64,000 nt of DNA from positions 1,054,001 to 1,118,000 of the forward strand of contig MJGA01000003.1 in the NCBI GenBank assembly GCA_001910725.1, given 5' to 3'. A model generated the notes under the pieces. That model had not been told where the DNA came from and searched no databases. It saw only the letters and a list, made by a program, of their open reading frames with translations. The stretch comes from Phanerodontia chrysosporium. Lineage: Eukaryota; Basidiomycota; Agaricomycetes; Polyporales; Phanerochaetaceae. Below, one piece after another: positions 36,823 to 47,699 of the stretch; the stretch's first letter is position 1; every line of letters starts with the position of its first letter. The translations under genes and the position numbers were made by a program.

Positions 36823-39800
36823 TCACGAGCCATAGTCATTCCCGCTAAAACTCCCACTGCCGCCAGTGAGTTGCCTGACAAGGAACATGCCCCTGCCCTC
36901 GCTCCTTGTGCCCGTCACGGACTTCGGTCTGGGGTATCGATGACCGGGGCGTGGGCCGTCGTGCTGCTTGGTCGGACTCGAGGTCAGCTGCCGCGTTGGA
37001 CTGCTGGCCCCGCCGGTGAGTTGCCTGAGCAGAGCAGCGTCCGCAGACCCACTGCTCACGGTGCCGATGCCCGTGAATTGGCGAGCGATGGTGGTGGTAC
37101 CCGTGCCTTGTGTTTGCACGCGAGTGAACGGCGCTGTGCTACCTCCGGTCATGGAAACGGTAGGTGACCGGACAGCAGGCTGTCGAAGAGCTGGCGGCAG
37201 CAGGAGCTAGCAGAAACATAAGCACGGTGAAATTGGATGGATGATAATGAGCTTACCAGGCACTCCCGGCACCAGACACCACCCTCGGCATCGGTCTTCG
37301 CAGCGCTGTCCAGCTTCTTCCCACAGCCAGCCTTGCCAGGCTCCTTGCGTCGCCCCTTCGCCTCCAGACCACCGCAGATCAGGCAGCCAGCATGCCATTT
37401 GGAACCCTGTGGACCAGGCACGACGCCTCTTTCCATGGGCGACACAGCCTTGTGGCAACCCGGACACGTTATCGAGCCGCCAAAGCGAGGTTGCGGCACC
37501 GAAAATGACGTCTGCGTCGGCGGCGCAGTCGGCGGCGGGCGTTCGTACCGGCTAGATGAAGTGTAGTACGCAGTCTGGGTATCTTGCTTGGGAGTCGTAG
37601 ACTCCAGAGTGGAGGCGATGGGTATCTTGGAAGGCTGGAAAATGCCGCCTTTGTGCGTTTTCCGAAGCGAGATCTTCTCTGGCGGTGCACACTATCAGTC
37701 AGAAAACGTTAGCCAGTATTCACAGATCAGCCGAACTGAATCACATACGTGCACGTGGCATGCTCCTTCCTCGACACGCACAAAGACAGCATGGCCGCCC
37801 TCCTTCTCTTCAAAGACTTCACCACAAATCCTGCAGGTAAAGCACGCGGTGTGATACCGCCTGGGCAGCGCACCGGTGCTCGACGGCTCCTCAGGCACGG
37901 TAACAAACTTCCCGCCAAACTGCGTGCTGAATAAAGGCTGACGGCACTTCTCGCAGCGAGCGTCGGGCGGAATCTGCTCGGGGATAGACAAGCCCATGAG
38001 AGCAGAAAACGTCTGGGCCCGTTTGCCACGCGTTGGGGTGATGTTCCGTGTACTCGAAGATGCAGAGGGGCCTTTCACTGTGCCATCGAACGTTCGGGGG
38101 CTTGTCGGAGGTGGGGTAGAGGAGGAAGGCTGGAACGAGAGGAGGTAGTGTCCGAGAAATCACTCATTAGGTCTGGCGTGGACGACACAGACGACTCGTA
38201 GCCAGAAGACGCGACCGACGACGTGGAAAAGCTGTCCGATTTGTGGCTGAGCCCTAGACCGCGCATGCCCAAAGTAACCGAGGCGACAGAGTCACTGTCT
38301 GCCCTAGAAGACACTGAGCTAGCCGAGCTCGATGTAGTGAACGAGGGGTGAACTGTTCTGCGGACCGCATCTCCATCCGAAGAGGCGAGGCTGCTCCTGG
38401 GAGAACGTATGGTGGCAGCCTCTGAAGCACGGTTGCCCGTGCTCTGTCTCGAGATATCATTGTCTTCCACGAATTGGGAGCGCATTGTCCGGTCTCCCGT
38501 GCGCTGACTTGATAGGGAGGAGTTTGCCCTGTCCCCGGTCTTCTGCACTCTGAGAGGCTCGACAATCGCGGCAATGCTTCCCGAGAAACCGTATCCCATA
38601 GCACGATCGCCGGTCTTTTGCGGCCTGATAGTTGCAAACCGGTCGCAGGAGTCGTAGTCAGTACTGAAGCCATCAGTCTGCTCTGCGACGGAAGTGAAAC
38701 CTGTGGTCGTTGCCCCGGTGAGATCCCTAGCGATGTGCGTCACCGCCGAGTCGCCTGTGCGATCCGGATGGATCCTCAGAGGGAGTGTGGACTCGCCGGT
38801 GCGGTCTGCTACCAGAGCAAAGCCAGCACGGTCACTCTCCGTACCGAGGTCCGTCTCGGACAGCAACTCTGTTTCACCGGTTCTTTGTGAGGCGAGTCTT
38901 GAGCGTAGGGATGATGTGGATGTCGCCTTCTTGAGTGCTCGCGAGCGTAGCGATGGACTATCGCAGAGTCCGTATCACCTAAGCTCGCGCGGGGACGAGA
39001 GCGTGACCGGGACCGTCGCCTAACAGTAGAGGAGGACGAGGCTGAAGGTTTAGTAGGAGTTACGGATGGGGATCCAGAGAGGAAACGTTTCTTCATTTCC
39101 TCGATCGCATCTTCCGTCGGTCTACGCGGGGTGCTGGCCGTGCTCTGACCGGTGGGTGTGCTCTCCAGAGGATCTATTGATTCCCGAGCACGGCTACGAC
39201 TTCGACGCGCCCTCGTACGCAATGCAGGATCGACGTCAGACAAGGAAGTGCGTGCATGACGCCGCGGGCTCTGCCTATCACCGAAGTCACTGCCAGCATC
39301 GGATTCTTTGCGCACGCGTTCGGGAAGGCTGTCTCTGCGCTATATGTTCGGTTGTCTAGCTCGCGAGGGTTGGAAGGTGGACTTCTGACAGTTGGGAAAC
39401 GATTGCTGATGTCCTTCGTAGGCGCGATGAAGGGGCTCATGCGCTCTTCGAGGTTGAGTTTGCCCACGCGAGCAGGGGTAGAAGTGCTCTCCTTAGTCCT
39501 AGAAATCCCAAGTCGGGCCTGCAGTTCATCAAGTGCGGGGCTTCCATCCGTCTCCTGGCTGAGGCTACGCTCTACGCGCCTCCCTCCGAGATTACCAGGT
39601 TTTGCTCTCTCTGGCGTGGCAAAACGTCCGGGAGAATCTGTGCCTTTCGGTGGACGCTTCAAGCAGGTGTCGAAGCATTCCGAACAGCAAGGTCTCCCGA
39701 GCAAATCGACCATAGGCTCGTCACCAAGATTCCTCTCGCAGCCTTCACAGTTGAAGCACTTCCTATGCCAAACCTGACCGCTCGTTTCGACGAAACCGCC

Positions 39801-40484
39801 CTCAGATTTCAGAATCAGGACTGGCCGATGACAGGTCGCGCACTTGCCCTTGGAACCGCCGTTCTCAATAAAGCAAGGCCTGCACAGGAAGCGGGGACCC
39901 GTACTCGTGGGCATGCCGTCTGCCTCGGCGCTGTTCACGGAGGAAGGGTCGGGGTATATGGTTGCATCCGGAGGAAATATGGTGGAACATATCCCGCAAC
40001 GGAAGGAGGCGAGGGTTTCCTTGGGCTGAAGAACGGATCCGTAGACCTTGGCTAGCTCTGAGCCATGAGGGCTCGGAAGGATGCCATGCTCCGCATGAGA
40101 GTCGGTGATGGTGGAGGCGTCAATGCTTGCTCTTGTCTTTGGAGTAGGGCGTGCAGAGGTTGCAGAAGCGATGTGGTCAGAAACGCGAGTGCTGAGAGGA
40201 GGTCTTGCGAGTGTGGTAGAACTAGAGGGTCTCGGGAATCGCTTTGTAGGGCTGGAGCTCGGCCCTCCACCCAGTGTCTCGGAAGGGGGCTCGATGGTTG
40301 GCCTAGCAGGCTCGGTTTTGGCAGACTTTGTCACGTATGTCTTCGTCCACCAATCCTGCTTGCCTTCGTCGTCGCCGCCATTCCATTTGACAGCAGCAGC
40401 TGTACGGCAACGCCTGTCAGACAGGGCACAGCGCGCATGAGGCGTGTCCTTCGATGAGACGCACCGACCGCAGTCCCACCGCAT
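36823..40484 (-). CDS. LIM-domain protein with repeated TGD motifs
   Basis: LIM domains are Cys/His zinc modules for protein contacts, often at actin structures; fungal examples act at the septum or in polarity. In order: a Cys-rich pair FRCGICSTIF...CRPCF, then LIM CATCHRPVLILKSEG...WHRKCFNCEGCERNLG...CCSECFDTC; a Ser/Arg-rich linker; a segment of about 250 residues with QRTGDRT-type motifs; LIM CEKCRQPLF...YHTACFTCRICGEVF; and LIM CPGCHKAVSPMERGVV...WHAGCLICGGL...WCREC. The C-terminus has RQLTG repeats and ends GNDYGS at 36823. The 5' end is uncertain: the ATG at 40484 is a guess. Two single-base breaks are needed to be repaired (about 39340 and 38961), likely sequence errors. Confidence 0.72.
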
Positions 40485-40713
40485 CTGCAGCGTGGTCCGA
40501 CAACAATGTCACCGCATCTCCTGCAGAATCCCATCCGAAAGTTTGTGCGTAAGCTTCGTAAACGAGTGCGCGAGGTATGTGTAAGGTCAAGAGTGCGATC
40601 AAAGCTGCACCAAACGGGCAGCACAGGTTCGACTTGCTTGCCGCGATCACGTGGTGTCCCTCGTGGCGCTGCAGACGCGTCATCGCGCTTTAATTACCGA
40701 GAGAGAACAGATT

Positions 40714-43495
40714 TTATGCACAGAAATTGAGGAGAGCCAAACTAGGCCCTTCGTCCAGGACGAAACATAGAAGCCCTCTGGCATCTCTACTTCCACCTGA
40801 TACTGGTAGACTCTGCGTGGCCATCGCTTTGTTTCTCCTGTTGTTCTCGAGCGCTGCTACCTTGCGATACGTGTCAACCTTACAGGACCCGCAGAAGAAA
40901 ATGTAATCTGACCTTGGTCGCTACGGAGGCCGCTAATGGGCTGACGACGCAGCTATAGCAGTTCTCATTCTCTTCACTTAGCTTGTGGAGCTCCGCTCGA
41001 AGGCTACCCGTCCATGGCGAAGAAACCAGGTACTCGGCTACATGAGACTAGCATCAGCGCACAGCAATATGCGCGGCATCGTCGTTACCTGTACCGGTGC
41101 CAGCATGGTCCAGCAGCACGTTCATTGCACTGATGGCCATCGTTCGTGCATATACGAACAACGATTGATCTTCGTCCCCTAACCGTAGGGACGTCACTTC
41201 GAAGAGAAAGTCACGCAGGAAGTCAAGCGCTGTAGCCTGCCACAGGTTGTTACAACCACCCCGAGTGATCGATGCGTTGACGAATGCAGCAAAGGCAGCT
41301 GAGGTAAATTCAGTCACCGGTCATGGTAGTGCACTAGGGACGCACATTTGGTCAGGACGTCATTGTCCCCGAAATCGATGGCCAGTTCCCAAATGTCTTC
41401 GTCTGTCCAGGAGCGAACCCTGCCGCCGAGATTATGTTCCAATATGTATGGTCCTGAAATAGACAGCGCCGTTAAGGTTGCCTGCAGCACTCTCGGGCTC
41501 CCGACCGTTCGTTCAGCTTTGATAGACGAGAGCCAAGCGATGACCTCGGTGAAGAACCTTGACAGCGTCTGAGGATGAAAAGGGACGTCGAATGGAATCT
41601 TGGAATGCGTAACCAATATCGCGAATTGGATCATTTGCACTGCTGCCCGACACTGATTGTGCTGGTCCCAGTCGGCGGAAGAGCTGCGACAATCAGGTCC
41701 AATGACGCGTAGTCCTACGTTCAACCGGACTCACCGACGTAGTGCGCGCAGCTCTACGATCCCATTAGACGAATAGTCAGCTCAATCCGTGGAATGACAT
41801 ACTATCATCAAGTCGAATCTTCAACTTGAGTGTGCTCTCTTTCGACAACTCTCCGATCGCGTCGGAAAATAGTTCGGATGGGACATAAGACAGCAACTCG
41901 ATGATGACGTCCTTGACTATTTGAGGTGAGTAGGTCCACAACACAAGTCGAGATATATTTCCTACCTCTCAATTCTCCGTCAGTGTCGCCAAGTAAAACG
42001 AATAGACTTGATGCTGCCTTTCCGATTTGGAAACAAAGCCCCTTGCCCACGTCATCGCAGCCATTTAGCAACCACGCTGCGGCTTGTACGCACTTCAATA
42101 GCACATTCAAGACACTCTCATCTGTAATTTGGGCCGACAAAGCTTGCGCCTTCGCACGCCGCAGCAGTGCCTGTGCCTCCGGATGAATACTTCCAACTAG
42201 CCGGCGATGAGGTCTTTACGCACCGCAACCACCACGCCAATCGCGTCGGGGTTCCTCGACAGGGCATTAAGCAAGGGTCCATGCCAGGCTGACGGACGAT
42301 GGCACGGTCCTAGGTGGTACAGCCAAGTCGATGTCTGCGACGCTGCCGTCAGCACATCGCCTAGTACAGGGAAAGACACCACAAGACATACCAGGCGAAG
42401 AATGACGTCGTACTCGCTGATACGCTCGTCGTCCCAAACGGTCCAGCACCACTCCACAGTGTTGCCGCAGCCGCAGAGTGCGGTCAGTGAGGCTCAGGTC
42501 GGCACACCGGCGTCAGAACACTCTGGTGAGCCTCGAGCGGAGGAAGGACAGCGCCCATGAGGCTCAAGAGGGTCGCCTGTGTGTGTGGACGAAATGGAGA
42601 CTGCTCGTTTCTGTCGATGGCGGCAACTGTGACTGCGAAGAGGGAGACGGCCATGGCTTCAGCGATTCGCTGGCCGTGGACCAGCGGGTCGTGACGCCTG
42701 TGGATATAGCTTTGTAATGAGCGCAGAAGACTTGCAGGAGGCTGGCTATATGCGCATTCAGCGTAACATAGAGGTTTCAAGAGTGCCAACAATACCGGTT
42801 GTCGGTCATCGAAGATCCATGGTCGAGCTGGGGGCCAATAACATAGACTGCATACAGCAGATGCAAGGCCAGGCGAATGGCGGCAGGAGAGGCATGCTCC
42901 GACCCTATGAGAGCCAGCGTGTCCTCCCAGCTGTCTGTGGCGCGTATGCATTATAGCGGATCTGGCATGTCTAGGAAGCACTCACGAGGCAGCTGTGATG
43001 CGGCGTGGAGAGCAGCCTCCTCGCGATGCTTCGTAATTGCCTGCGATACATTCGTAGCATCCGCAGCCGTGCTCGCGCTTTCCAGAAGGGTCAGTGTCGC
43101 GCTGCTCAGCCCGGCGAGAATGTGATCAACCCAGCAGACGAGAGCCACTGTATCGTCTGGTCGGTCGAGGGCTACAGCCATTTCGTGGAATAGCTGTCGC
43201 AGATCGAAGAGTCGAACTAGAAACGGTATGCGGACTACACCTTGTTAGACCCTGCATAATGATAGTAAATCTAGTTCGGCTTACCCAAAGGTGCCAGGAG
43301 GGATGCCCATTGAGGTGATTCGTCACTGGCTGCTTTCACTAATTTCAAAGCACCCAGAATGGTGTTAGCAGCTGCATATATGCGCTCGAAAACCATCTCC
43401 TGAATTCAACAAAAGATAGTTAGCGGACGGTATGATGCGGGCTACAAGAGACGAACGTTGGCATCTTCACGAAGACTATTTGAATCCACTGCCAT
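40714..43495 (-). CDS. Large helical protein of unknown function (HEAT/armadillo-like, tentative)
   Basis: A set of minus-strand exons with coding character and no domain that I can name. They include MAVDSNSLREDAN; VFERIYAAANTILGALKLVKAASDESPQWASLLAPLG; IPFLVRLFDLRQLFHEMAVALDRPDDTVALVCWVDHIL; PWIFDDRQPVLLALLKPL; NVLLKCVQAAAWLLNG; FHPQTLSRFFTEVIAWLSSIKAER; and TEFTSAAFAAFVNASITRGGC. The last part, AALENNRRNKAMATQ, runs to TAA at 40714-40716. Leu/Ala-rich amphipathic helices suggest a solenoid. Exon borders and the start (ATG at 43495, or an upstream exon) are uncertain; one donor is GTTCGT. A pseudogene cannot be excluded. Confidence 0.45.
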
Positions 43496-43909
43496 CAACG
43501 TTGCGGCCACAGTCGTAGTCGAGTCATCAGGGTTGTGGTAGCAATCGTGCTCGGAGGTTCATGTGCTGCAGAATCTCTATCCATGGTGGACGTGCCGTGG
43601 AGAGAGCGGTCCAATTCTAAGACTAAAGCATTTGATCTGGTATTGTAGCTCTTCCATTCTGCACGTCAATCTCTAGACTCTCAAACGATGGCGTACCCCG
43701 CAACAGGAAAGTCCCTACCTATCACAGACGGGTTCGGATTCAACTGCAAAGTTCAGCGCCCCCATAATCACAATGTACAGCGGACTCGGAGGTACCATCG
43801 GCGTGACCATGTAAACGTTCTGTATATGGATATACGCACATGGGTAGTGTCTAGCGCGATGACGACTGAGTAGCAGCCTAGGAACTCGTATAGCGACACT
43901 CGCGAGTAC
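43496..43909. other. Intergenic region upstream of helical-protein gene
   Basis: About 410 bp; possible unseen first exon of the helical-protein gene near 43500-43570, where an in-frame stretch (DCYHNPDDSTTT) is open without a start codon. Otherwise short ORFs only. Confidence 0.4.
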
Positions 43910-44869
43910 TCATAGCCCCTTGATACTCTTGATTACAGTAGTAATATCTGTCTTGCATTCCAATATTTCATCGCTGCGAGAGAATATTGTCTCAAACTCT
44001 TTATGACACTCTGCAGTCTGCGTGCCTTTGTGAGTCTCGGTGAGAGAAAGAGGTGGCTTATCACACACCTCGGCGTCGTAGTACTGAACGTCCTCCCACC
44101 TCTCGGCTTCTTCCGCGTGTATAGCCGTCAACATCTCCCTCCGCGTGGCAGTCAACCCCCCACCCAGCTGCATTGACTTTTCGTCATTCCGCCTGACCGC
44201 GACTTGCACCTCCTTCGCGTCGGCAGCTTTCTTTTCTTTCTTGGGAGCAGGTGGCGGGGCGGGTTCATCAGGGTCTGGCGGTGGTCCGTCATCGGAGTCT
44301 TCATCGGAGTCTGCTCCTGCACGACGTCTTGACTTTCGTGTAAGGACATCCATGTAGGTTAAAGTCGGGCGGAGCTGGTGAGTCTCGCTTATTGGGTGCA
44401 AATGCAGTTTGCCTAGTGTCCACAACTACGTCAGGAGCGACAATTGCTCAACGTGCGCGATACATCACGCACCATCCCGTACAATTCCAAGCACATATGC
44501 CCCAACCTGCGGGATTGGCTCGCTCCGGAGCCTCACCTCGGTCAACTTTGGCTCCTCTCCTTCCTTCTGTTTGAGTTTTGGGAGCTCTTGGTTTTTCTCC
44601 TTATCGTCCTGCACACGCGCCGCGCCAAGGTCTTTCGACCTTTCCGCATTCCAGACCTCCGGTCGCGTGTCGACAGGAACGTGGACCTCGAGGCGCTTTA
44701 CGGTGGGCTTTATGCGTGCCCGGATGCGCTTTCCACTTGCTGCCGCCGACGGCGGGACTTGGAGCGGACGAGTAAGCAGTGGAAACTGGTGCAGTTGTAT
44801 GTTTGGCTCAAGAGCGTTGGTGAAGTGTATAGGTAGCACAGAAACGAGACGGTCCTGCTGGCCGTCCAT
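43910..44869 (-). CDS. RNA polymerase III subunit RPC5 (Rpc37/POLR3E family)
   Basis: Subunit of the TFIIF-like Rpc37-Rpc53 heterodimer of Pol III, for open-complex formation and termination. The start at 44869 (MDGQQDRLVSVLPIHF) leads to LHQFPLLTRPLQVPPSAAASGKR, VHVPVDTRPEVWNAERSKDLGAA, LTEVRLRSEPIPQVGAYVLGIVRDG and, after an intron (GTGCGT...CACTAG), KLHLHPISETHQLRPTLTYMD, the family's dimerisation region. A charged linker follows, then LTAIHAEEAERWEDVQYYDAE. A 51-nt intron candidate without a stop (about 44022-44072) precedes the conserved end SRSDEILECKTDITTVIKSIKGL. It is intact, and the two possible forms differ by 17 residues. Confidence 0.85.
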
Positions 44870-45539
44870 GGTCGTTGCAGCAAAAGTAGGTGCGGGCGCT
44901 TCGGAGTTGACGCCACAAAGGTAATTGAAGTCTTTCCCAGAGGTTTTTCCGGCGACACTACCATGTGTTACACATCTACTTATCGCTCCGTTCTCTACTA
45001 GCCGAGGCGAGAAAACTCATGAATGTTACATTGATCTGCCTCAGCGCTGGTGTAGTCGGTCGAGTATGGCCGTGACGACTCTTCCGCCGCGTGTACATGG
45101 TCTATTGAACCAGTGACTTTTCCCAACGGTCTCGCTACCTCCGTGTATGTCTTCTGTCATCAATGCATGCCTTCGCAAGTACCATCTGACCCTATTGTCT
45201 GATGCAGGTGCCGGCCAAGCCACTGCGGTATCAAACTTCTAGATTAGCTTTCTGCGCTTCGTCGCCATACCGAGCATATCGTCATGTGTCACCCGAGTCT
45301 AACCAAACCTTCAGATCGCCTCTCCTGAGGATCAGACTTCCAAGATGTTTACACATGTACGGGTGCTTTTCCATTCATTCTCAGGCTTTGTTCTAGCTCT
45401 TTGAGGCCGCGCCTACGAGGATTGCAATCACATCGGTTCTCAGGCATGGATAGGCTCCGACGAGCTGGATATAAAACGCAGATCTAGTGAACGATATGCA
45501 AGCTTGCTTGTTGGAAGTGTTTGCCCATTTCCACCAGTC
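44870..45539. other. Divergent intergenic region between RPC5 and P450 genes
   Basis: 670 bp with no supportable gene; short ORFs lack domains. TATA-like ATATAAAA at about 45469-45476 lies 64 bp before the P450 ATG and could be its promoter element. Confidence 0.45.
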
Positions 45540-47576
45540 ATGGCAGTCCTACTAGTCGCACTGCTGCTGATCTTGACTCTCTTCGTTCTAGTGACCCGCA
45601 ATTCTTCGCGACACTACCCGCCGGGCCCTAGGCCTCTGCCTCTGCTAGGAAACATACACAACGCGCCAGCTCAACGACAGTGGAAGACATTTGCTGCGTG
45701 GAAAAGTACCTATGGTGCGATATCGTCTTCGTCACAGTATTGTGTCATTCATACAGCTCCTCGGCGCCACAGGAGACGTTATATCCCTGACGATCTTTGG
45801 CCAGCGGATCGTCGTGCTGAATTCACTAGAGTCTGCCATAGACCTTTTGGAGAAGAGAAGCGCGGTATATTCCGATCGCCCCAGGATGGTCATGGTCGGC
45901 GAGCTCCTCGGTTGGGCCCAGCAGCTCGTTTTCGCACCGTACGGCGAGCATTTCCGTAACATGCGCAAGATACTGCACAAGTATCTAGGTGCAAGAGGGC
46001 AGCTAGACAAAATAGAGCCATACCACGAGATCATCGAGGCTGCTACGGCCAAATTCCTCGTTCGAGCTCTTCGCGACGGCTCTGACTTTCATCATCTAGA
46101 ACACAATGTTCATATGTGAATCCAGGAGTGCCCCCCTTTTAGGCGCATCTAACAAGATCCTTCTTTCTTCCAGGACTTCAGGCACCATAAATTTGCGAAT
46201 TGGATACGGGCACAACATTGCAGAAGGCGAAGACGAGCTTGTCAGATGATGGACGATGCCCTCGTTGGCTTCAACCGTGCTGCCGTACCTGGCGCGTTCC
46301 TCGTGGATATCATTCCCGCATGTGCGTATTCGGAGCCTCAGCCTCGTGCATGTCTTGACGGTCTAATCCAGTGAAATGGGTCCCGACATGGTGCCCTGGT
46401 ACATCGTGGAAACGACAGGCTCAGGAGTGGAAAGATTTATTTGTGCGGATGACAGAGGGTCCGTACGCGATGGCACAACAGCAAGCTGTACGCTCTCGCT
46501 GTCTACGTCTGTCTTCGCAAAACTCATCATTCTTCAGGCAAGGGGCGGACATGATAATATCGTCAGTATGAGCCTCAGCGAGGACATGTGGAATTACGAC
46601 CTCAAAATGGCTGTTGGGTCTCTTTACGGTGGCGGCACCGACACGGTAAGTCTATGCTCTCAATCGCTGGGAACAGTCCTCACGCCGAAGCCGTCCGCCA
46701 GACTGTCGCAATCATCCTGTCCTTCATTCTAGCCATGACGCTCCATCCCGAAGCTCAGAAGAAGGCTCAACAAGAAATCGACGCTCTGACCAACGGAGAA
46801 CGCTTGCCGGTTATCCGTGACCGCGAGGAACTCCCATACGTTCGAGCACTTATATCCGAGGTGCTGCGTTGGAACCCACTGGTTCCGCTCGGTAGGCTGA
46901 TATCTGCATCCAATTGACTTCGTTCATAAAGCCTGCGTAGGTGTTCCCCATTGCGCCATAGCAGACGATGTCTATCGTGGATACTTCATCCCAGAAGGGT
47001 CCACTGTCGTAGTGAATATGTGGTCAGTCTTGCCGCCTCCTGTGGCTCTTACGCCAAGTAACCTTGCTGCATGGCTCCCAGGCAGCTCGCGCAGGATCCC
47101 GAAGTATATTCTGACCCCGAAGTCTTCAAACCCGAACGCTTCTTAGGCCCGGATCCGAGCGCGACATCAGGGCGTTTGTCTTTGGCTTTGGTAGACGGTG
47201 AGCAATCTGTGAATGTAGCCTAGCATTGCTCGTGATTGATACTCCGTACAGTATTTGTCCAGGTACGCACTGATCGTACGAGACAGAGAGTAGCGATCTG
47301 ACAGAGACTGCAGGGCTCAACCTCGCAGAGGCAAGCACCTTTGCAATCTGCGCACGAATCCTCGCCGTCTTCGAGATCGGGAAGGTCGTCGAGGACGGAA
47401 AGCGGATTACCCCAGACTTCGCCTTCAGGGATGGTGCTGTTAGGTTTGTATAGCACTGTGACTAGTTGTCTGTCATTGAGGGGGACTAAAAACTTTGTGA
47501 CAGCTACCCTCTGCCCTTCAAGTGCACGATGAAGCCCCGGTCAGAGAGGGCGGAGACGCTGATTATCAGCAGTTGA
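45540..47576 (+). CDS. Cytochrome P450 monooxygenase (microsomal)
   Basis: Heme-thiolate oxygenase of the ER membrane. The start at 45540 gives a membrane anchor MAVLLVALLLILTLFVLV, then the hinge PPGPRPLPLLGN. About eight short introns. Exons contain YSDRPRMVMVGELLGWAQQLVFAPYGEHFRNMRKIL (helix C region), PGAFLVDIIP, KWVPTWCPG, GSLYGGGTDT (oxygen-binding helix I), TLHPEAQKKAQQEID, ALISEVLRWNP (ExxR: E and R present), DDVYRGYFIPEGSTVVVN, YSDPEVFKPERF and, joined across introns, FGFGRRICPGLNLAEAS with the heme Cys. The end YPLPFKCTMKPRSE is typical. Two single-base losses break the frame as given, near 46244-46247 and 47155-47157; all motifs are otherwise preserved. Substrate unknown. Confidence 0.78.
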
Positions 47577-47699
47577 ATGTATTATCGCTCATGTGTTTTG
47601 ATTTCAATTCAAAGCAAGCAGGAAAGCCTATGTGTAAACCAATTGAGGAGCGAGAGCGAGGACGACGAATGAAGCAAAGTGAGATGACACGGGCCCTGT

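Noticed and set aside
40625..40650. GGTTCGAC as tRNA B box
   Set aside because: No A box upstream and no cloverleaf could be drawn; no tRNA gene supported in the window.
46371..46732. Overlapping plus-strand ORFs within the P450 gene
   Set aside because: They read through introns of the P450 in wrong frames.
45540..47576. P450 as a pseudogene
   Set aside because: Both breaks are single-base losses, all motifs and splice sites are intact, and the same type of loss affects essential genes in this window.
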